A stretch of DNA of 64,000 nt from positions 34,526,898 through 34,590,897 of the forward strand of contig NC_092577.1 of the NCBI RefSeq assembly GCF_037975245.1. Reading direction: 5' to 3'. This document shows positions 59,001 to 64,000 of this stretch, piece after piece. This DNA comes from Apostichopus japonicus. Taxonomy: Eukaryota; Echinodermata; Holothuroidea; Aspidochirotida; Stichopodidae. The notes beneath the pieces were generated by a model that was not told the DNA's origin, did no database searches, and worked only from the letters and a program-made list of their open reading frames with translations. Made by a program: the position numbers and the translations under genes. Within the stretch, counting starts at the first letter, position 1, and each line of letters opens with the position of its first letter.

Positions 59001-62000
59001 ACAATCATCAATAAGATCAAATTAGGTACTCAAACAAAGAAGAATTATTTGTTTTTTATAAATTTATGGTTTCACAGACTTTTGTAAATTTTTTGTATGT
59101 TCAATATATATTTGAAACCTCCTTCAGGGCTAAAAATAATGGAAAATTGAATTTAGAAATTCAGATTGCTATAGAAAAAGAATGTTGCTTTCAAAATTGC
59201 ATAAATCCCTTTAATTTCATACATGATGTATTTCATGTAAGTTGTTGTTAAAATGGTCTGAAACAGTTAAAAAAATTAATCATGTGCAAAATATTAGCAC
59301 TTTAATCCGACCACAAGACATTAACAAATGAAAAAAAAAAGGTACAATTCCTTCACAGAAAAGGCTGATAAAATAGAGTAAAAAATCTATCATATACAGG
59401 ATATTCTCTCCTCTGGGGAAAAAAGATAGTTTACCGTAAATTTTCTTACATTGTCAAACCCACAGATTGGTTCGTCGTTCATGTCAAGTAACTTGGCCTC
59501 TGTATACCAAGGATCAGAACTCATCAGTGCTACAGAGTTAGTTGAAATATATAATAATATTTAAAGTATTGGTTCAGTTGTCATACATGTTTATGTTATA
59601 TGAAAGAGGACAATGAAAGAACCACAATGGTGAAAAAAAACTGTTCAAATATCTTTTTCGGTTAAAGAGATATTCAAGTGTACATTTTTATCAGACTGTG
59701 TAGAAACTGCTGAACTCTGACTAGCTGTGATGTCACATCCTCACATTCCTGAAAAGTCTTTGTTTTTTTCTCTAAATATCTTGTGAGATTTCATGACTTT
59801 CAACCAAAAGATATGTCAGGAGATCTCATATTTGTCAAAGGAAGTATTTGAGATTAAACATCTGAAGAATTTGTGATTATATTATTTTCAAATGTGTTAA
59901 AAAATGTAAATAATTTTTAAAGAAATATATTCACAAATGTTAAGGAAGTGAGGATGTGACGTCACACCCTCACAGTAAGTCTTTCTATACCAGTCGTTTT
60001 CAAAGAAATTTGATATCTTCAAAGTGTCATATCTCCTTAACAGAGCATGCTATCATGGTAGTTTCTTCGCTGTTCTTTTTTGTCTTTTTGTGCTCTTTAA
60101 TACAAATAGACATGTCAAACACCTGAACCAATCCTTTAATGGTCATTTCACTGTGATTTGCAGTTCCTTTAATGCATGATAATGATGGCACAATGTAGCC
60201 TGACAAGTAGGAAAGTGTGGTTAGAGGGGTACAAACTATTTATGGAGAGGCACCAACAATTTAAAGAGGGGCACAGTACCTCAAGTCCTATAACTTGTGA
60301 AGGTTTTGTACATGTGATGGTTTCCCGGAGGGGTGGGGGGGGGGGATGCACAGTAATCATAGAAACAGTACTGAATTAACAACGTGTGCGTTGAGGGTCA
60401 TCGTGTGATTTTTCTCCTTCCCCTAGATAACGTTTTGCAGGTATATCTCAAACTTCGAAAGTTGGTACTGTATGTCCAGCTGGCTAAAAGTGTTCTAGGA
60501 TGGCCTCTTGACCCTTGGGGGCCACTTGACCTTGAGTGGCATTTCACCTTATTGACCATTTACCTTGACGGGCATGACCGGGCAGGGGGCGGGGGGTTCC
60601 CTTGGCACCTGCTTCTTCTGTTGGACGACCTGTCACCGCATACAAATTTGAAGGCTTTACTGTACAGTATTTAAAAAGTAATTCACAGTTTTGCCGAGTT
60701 ACAAGTACATTTCGATCATTTCTTGCTGTATGGATCACAAAATATCTCTGGAAATCAAATTTTTCACCTTGACAGTGTTAACGGCAATACCAGAGTAGTT
60801 GTGAGGTCGCGATTCCTCGCGAGGCCTCCCCTAGTCGTGACGGACCAAAACGCAGCGTTGTCGAGTGGCACAATCCTCGCCAACAGTGTACTGGAGACTG
60901 ATGCTGAAGACGGGCGCATTCAAAACAATCTTAACGTAGTTCTAGGATCGGTTCAGTCAACAGCAGGTGAGGGTCAACTTGGAACGTTATTTTCTCCTCC
61001 GTCCACAGTTTCTAGGAACGGATGGGTGGGGGGAGGAAGGGGTGGGCGTGCAAGGAAGTTAAATTGCTGAATAAATTAAATGATATCCATTCAGTGATAG
61101 AGTAATAATAATAGCAATATTATATGGGGAAGTTATCATGTTAGCCTGTCATTACTATTTCTTGCTATTTTTTGCATTTTTTTAACGACTATTTTATTCA
61201 AATTCATGATTGTGTCAATTTTTCGTTTTTACCCTGTGTCATCCCTTATATTTAAACTATGTTCTGTACTGCCTGCCCATGAGTGATGTAGCCTAGTCAT
61301 ACATGACCGAATCTGGGACATGGTAAAGGTGGGAGAGGAATATTAGTTGTGAAGGGGGGGGGGCTTGATGTGAACCAGGGTAGAATGTGGTGTGCACCAG
61401 AAAATGATTAGTGGACCAAGGTAATTCAGGAGTGAGGGTAGAGATAGAAGTTTAAGATGGGATAAACATGGATAAGAAGGGGGTTGTTATAGGCGAAGAC
61501 AGGTCTGGTGAGAGGGGGGATCGTTGGGTACAGCCCAGGGGCCTGGGGTCAATGGGGGCGTGGTTAAGAAAAGCTGTCAAAAATAATAATGTAGTCTCAT
61601 AATCTAAGCAATTTGCCAGTGAAAATGCAGAAAGGATGGCTGATGGTAGAATTATCTCTAGGGCCCAACCTTGCTCTAAACAACTCGAGGGAGGGGGGGG
61701 GGGGAATTGCAGGTGGAGTAGGGGATGGAAATGTAGGATGTGGTTAAGGTTATCATGATATGTTGGCAATGTGGTTGTATATCCTTAAACTACAAAGTGA
61801 TTCATTCCATTGCTTTTAGATAGCCAATCAGAAGTAAGCAACATTACTTGACATTTCAACTTTTCTGTTAACTTTTCAGTTGGAATCAATATTGCAGAAG
61901 GAAACCCGGGGAATGGAGGACCAACAGGTATTTGCAAACGGGAAAGAAAAAAATGTTTACAGTTGTTACACTGAATGCCATTTACTAATTATATAAAACA

Positions 62001-64000
62001 AAAATTGTGTCATAAAATATCTGTAAAAAAAATTAAAACTTTTACCCAATTCTTTAATTATTTTTAACTTTCATTTGCAAAGTAGAATTTTTTTCTTCTA
62101 TGGATAAATGTCATACAATGATATTATACAGAAAAAATAAATCATTTTCTGCTCAATTTCCATTATGACATTGTTTCCTCTGTGGTTTTCAGGGTGCATG
62201 ACTTCACATCACAAAACCCACCCTGAAAATTAATAAAAATTGTCTTTACCATGCAAAAAGCTTTGAAGTTTTGTGTTGACCTTATGATGCAGACAGAAAA
62301 TTTCCAACAAATTTGTTTTGATAGCAGTCAATCAATCAATCCCATATATCCCTTTATTATAGCAATCAATCTATCCCATATATCCCTTTATTATTGCAAT
62401 CTCAATCCATATATCCCTTTATTATAGCACTCAATCAATCCCATATGTCCATTTATTATAGCAATCAATCTAACCCATATATCCCTTTATTTTAGCAATC
62501 AATCTATCCCATATATCCCTTTATTATTGCAATCTCAATCACATATATCCCTTTATTATAGCACTCAATCAATCCAATATATCCCTTTATTATAGCACTC
62601 AATCAATCCCATATGTCCATTTATTATAGCAATCAATCTAACCCATACATCCCTTTATTATAGCAATCAATCCCATACATCCCTTTATTATAGCAATCAA
62701 TCCCATACATCCCTTTATTATTGCAATCTCAATCCCATACATCCCTTTATTATAGCAATCAGTCAATCCCATATATCCCTTTATTTATAGCAATCAATCA
62801 ATCAATCACATATATCCCTTTATTATTGCAATCTCAATCCCATACATCCCTTTATTATAGCAATCAACTTCAGCCTCCCATATATCCCTTTATAATAGCA
62901 CTCAATCAATCCCTTATATCCTTTTATTATAGCAATCAATCAATCCCATATATGCCTTTAATGCCTTCACTCTTGCATGCCTTCACTCTCTTGCATGGTA
63001 GACTAAAGGTTGTTGTAACTCATCAAAACTGCATAAATGTTGACATTATCTTTATCTTTTGTTACACAGGTTCACTTAGTATTACCTGCCCTGCCAACAT
63101 TGTGAGATTCATTGATACAAGTCAAACGTCCACTGTGGTAGGCTGGAACAGGGCACCCGTGACGGGTGCAACGGGGGAAGTATCCTACATGGAAATGCCA
63201 GCCAGCAATAGTGTCTTCGCTCTAGGCATAACTGTCGTGACGATCTCCGCCAGTGATGCAACTGCGTCGACCAGTTGCAATTTTGTGGTTGAGGTCATAG
63301 CTTCGGGTGAGTCCTTTTTTAGTACCGAGTATCTCCAGTAGCCTAGCTGTATTGGTAAACTCTGGCATCTATCCATCCGGCATTATATCTGTCAAACTTG
63401 GGACAGTGGAATATCAAACTGTAATAAGCTGTGACGTGGATGAATGTTAATATGAGCCACCCCTTTCTTTTAAAAATCATATCATCTTGCCTCTAGTATC
63501 AGACTTTTAGTAAGTCCAGTTTGGTACTCGCTCCTGTACTCCAACATACTGACCTGTACCCATTCTCACCTCTGTGAATTTGAATGATACATTTGGTGCA
63601 TTTCTTGAATCTGGTGAATGTGACAGTGCAAGACTAAAATAGTCCCTGCTTGCCCTTTTGAGTATAGTGCTCCGAGTCCAACTCACATTGTGCCTAATTG
63701 TACTTAATATACTTGTCCTTACAGTGTAGTAACCGTACCACAAACGTGTCTTGTACCATGATGTTTCTGTTACTGAACTTATCTCACAATTCTCTGACAA
63801 TATAGGTACCGCCAACTCTCTGTCCATCGCCTGTCCCGGAGACGTCGTGGCAGTTGTGGAGAATGAAGGGGATTCGGTGGCTGTCACTTGGGATCCGCCA
63901 GTGATATCGAACGCAGACGGTGCTGTCTCCATATCCTACTCGCCCGCACAAAGTTCCTCATTTGACTTCGGACGAACGGTTGTGGTCGTCACGGTGGCCG
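53037..64000 (+). CDS. Type II membrane protein with SEA and HYR domains (partial, 10 exons visible)
   Basis: Ten exons join in phase to 405 codons, and the gene continues beyond the window. Residues 1-47 are a Pro/Gly/Arg/Tyr-rich cytoplasmic segment without signal peptide. Residues 48-73 form one membrane helix (AIFGCACVCVIVVVAVIAGV...). 75-112 is a Pro/Asn-rich linker; about 113-240 is a SEA domain (PFNSDFNDPSSTAFEIL, VYQGSELI, RVVVRSRF). 263-341 is one HYR domain, and 345 onward a second, cut by the window end. The order, inside N-terminus, one helix, SEA, then extracellular modules, is that of type II membrane proteins such as matriptase-like proteases. HYR domains are immunoglobulin-like modules common in echinoderm matrix and immune-type proteins. 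Exons around the HYR domains are all phase 1, typical of shuffled modules. The C-terminal domain and function are unknown. Confidence 0.88.
54181..54275. repeat. Inverted pair of a hammerhead-like repeat end motif
   Basis: 54181-54214 (minus) and 54242-54275 (plus) each read CCTCTGAAGAAGATCCT, three bases, AGGATCGAAACGTC. Each has an internal 6-bp stem GATCCT/AGGATC flanked by CTGAAGA and GAAAC. The two face away from a 27-bp centre. Located in intron 1 of the SEA/HYR gene. Confidence 0.85.
55876..56112 (+). mobile_element. C/T-rich repeat copy ending in the hammerhead-like motif
   Basis: About 237 bp shared with 57300-57548: CCTCTCCTCTTCCCCTGTTG, CTTGTCTACTAATCC, CACCATGCTCATTAACCTG and the end motif GAAGAAGATCCTGCTAGGAT, CGAAACATCAG (56069-56102). 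It ends 58 bp before exon 2. The structure suggests the 3' end of a retroelement, perhaps Penelope-like. Confidence 0.7.
56170..56374 (+). CDS. SEA/HYR gene exon 2: cytoplasmic segment and membrane helix
   Basis: 205 nt, phase 0 to phase 1, acceptor TCATTGACAG and donor GTAAGT. Encodes HQYPGYRHDPRFLEAPRYGR, then PRQGYPNGSPGPIGGIGNGA, then a 26-residue hydrophobic stretch with two Cys. Arg residues before the helix and none after suggest an N-inside orientation. Confidence 0.85.
57165..57272 (+). CDS. SEA/HYR gene exon 3: linker
   Basis: 108 nt, phase 1 to phase 1, acceptor TTTCTACAG and donor GTAAGC. Encodes a Ser/Asn/Pro-rich stalk (PSSNTAGNDANVPVIPGVPA, PTQPPNNPSITSN) with likely O- and N-glycosylation positions. 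Confidence 0.82.
57300..57548 (+). mobile_element. Second copy of the same C/T-rich repeat
   Basis: Matches 55876-56112 throughout and ends in the same motif (57502-57535). It begins less than 30 bp after the exon 3 donor. Confidence 0.7.
57917..58285. repeat. 122-bp tandem triplication in intron 3
   Basis: Three almost identical units starting at 57917, 58039 and 58161 (ACCACCAACAACCTTTAACT ... CATGCCTTTTCTTTGGTTA). Confidence 0.95.
58381..58490 (+). CDS. SEA/HYR gene exon 4: first half of SEA domain
   Basis: 110 nt, phase 1 to phase 0, acceptor TTTTTACGCAG and donor GTAAGT. Encodes IPFNSDFNDPSSTAFEILRT then LVLPP. The pattern (F.......P.S..F..L) is the usual SEA start. Confidence 0.85.
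58500..59465. other. Intron 4 of the SEA/HYR gene
   Basis: AT-rich with a 13-base C run near 58520 and a small GC-rich MITE-like remnant near 58750-58875. No exon seen. Confidence 0.5.
59466..59526 (+). CDS. SEA/HYR gene exon 5: SEA domain continued
   Basis: 61 nt, phase 0 to phase 1, acceptor AAACCCACAG and a weak donor CATCA/GTGCTA. Encodes IGSSFMSSNLASVYQGSELI, which continues the SEA pattern (I...F..S.L...Y.G...I). The donor choice is set by phase with the next exon. Confidence 0.65.
60427..60469 (+). CDS. SEA/HYR gene exon 6: short SEA exon
   Basis: 43 nt, phase 1 to phase 2, acceptor CTTCCCCTAG and strong donor GTATGT. Gives NNVLQVYLKLRKLVL. Chosen because both phases fit exons 5 and 7; the short length makes it provisional. 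Confidence 0.5.
60776..60966 (+). CDS. SEA/HYR gene exon 7: end of SEA domain
   Basis: 191 nt, phase 2 to phase 1, acceptor TTCACCTTGACAG and donor GTGAGG. Encodes VNGNTRVVVRSRFLARPPLV and later DGRIQNNLNVVLGSVQSTA. It has the G..RVVV strand of SEA, but the self-cleavage signature GSVVV is not present. Confidence 0.82.
60967..61879. other. Intron 7 of the SEA/HYR gene
   Basis: G-rich patches at 61020-61050, 61355 and 61690. No exon seen. Confidence 0.5.
61880..61927 (+). CDS. SEA/HYR gene exon 8: short linker
   Basis: 48 nt, phase 1 to phase 1, acceptor TTAACTTTTCAG and donor GTATTT. Encodes GINIAEGNPGNGGPT, a Gly/Asn-rich spacer between SEA and HYR domains. Confidence 0.7.
62325..62965. 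repeat. ~30-bp minisatellite (CAATCAATCCCATATATCCC TTTATTATAG)
   Basis: About 20 units of CAATCAATCCCATATATCCC plus TTTATTATAG, with length variants. In intron 8, about 100 bp before the first HYR exon. The frame through it on the plus strand merges with exon 9 but is not coding upstream of 63070. Confidence 0.92.
63070..63306 (+). CDS. SEA/HYR gene exon 9: HYR domain 1
   Basis: 237 nt (79 codons), phase 1 to phase 1, acceptor GTTACACAG and donor GTGAGT. Encodes SLSITCPANIVRFIDTSQTS, VVGWNRAPVTGATGEVSY, FALGITVVTISASDATAST and SCNFVVEVIAS. The ITCP start, V.W..P, G...V...A.D and final C.F.V.V are the HYR signature, with both disulfide Cys. Confidence 0.92.
63806..64000 (+). CDS. SEA/HYR gene exon 10: HYR domain 2 (cut by window end)
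   Basis: Starts after ACAATATAG in phase 1. Encodes NSLSIACPGDVVAVVENEGD, VAVTWDPPVISNADGAVS and SFDFGRTVVVVTVA. Same HYR pattern; the second Cys lies beyond the window. Confidence 0.9.

Noticed and set aside
62721-63069. Upstream part of the 206-codon plus-strand frame before HYR exon 9
   Set aside because: Minisatellite translation; the real exon starts at the acceptor at 63069/63070, with matching phase 1.

Overview
The window is animal nuclear DNA: AT-rich, intron-rich, with canonical GT/AG exon junctions and many microsatellites, SINE-, LINE- and MITE-like repeats. It looks like a marine invertebrate deuterostome, most likely an echinoderm. The hints are a gene with HYR (hyalin-repeat) domains, a tandem pair of GABA-B-like class C receptor genes, and repeats of a type common in echinoderm genomes. 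The species assignment is inference.

Three protein-coding loci are supported. (1) On the minus strand, 25576-47271, lies a class C GPCR of the GABA-B receptor type. Sixteen exons join in phase into 712 open codons: signal peptide, Venus-flytrap domain, seven membrane helices. The last exon(s) encoding the cytoplasmic tail were not found. (2) At 4249-4482, minus strand, is the first exon of a second, tandem GABA-B-like gene whose remaining exons lie to the left or outside the window. (3) On the plus strand, from 53037 to the window end, is a type II membrane protein with a short cytoplasmic N-terminus, one membrane helix, a Pro/Asn-rich linker, a SEA domain and at least two HYR domains. It is split over ten visible exons and continues past the window. 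Genes (1) and (3) are head to head, about 5.8 kb apart.

Layout: 1-4248, intron 1 of the left receptor gene. 4483-25575, repeat-rich spacer that must hold the 3' end of the large receptor gene; it contains an 850-bp GGTA satellite, a TTAA-type MITE, SINEs and AT microsatellites. 25576-47271, the receptor gene with long introns full of insertions: CR1-like LINE 3' end, LINE reverse-transcriptase fragment beside two tRNA-Lys halves, 75-bp minisatellite, U2-snRNA-derived chimera, hAT-like MITE. 47272-53036, divergent promoter spacer with a 421-bp tandem duplication carrying perfect cAMP-response elements and a nested hAT-like element. 53037-64000, the SEA/HYR gene, whose introns carry repeats ending in a hammerhead-like motif.

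The most unusual observation is a set of three tiny palindromic insertions (25, 29 and 34 bp). All have CAGGGAG-type inverted ends (the left end of one reads CAGAGAG) and 7-bp flanking direct repeats. One of them has a matching empty site in a paralogous copy of the same intronic sequence.
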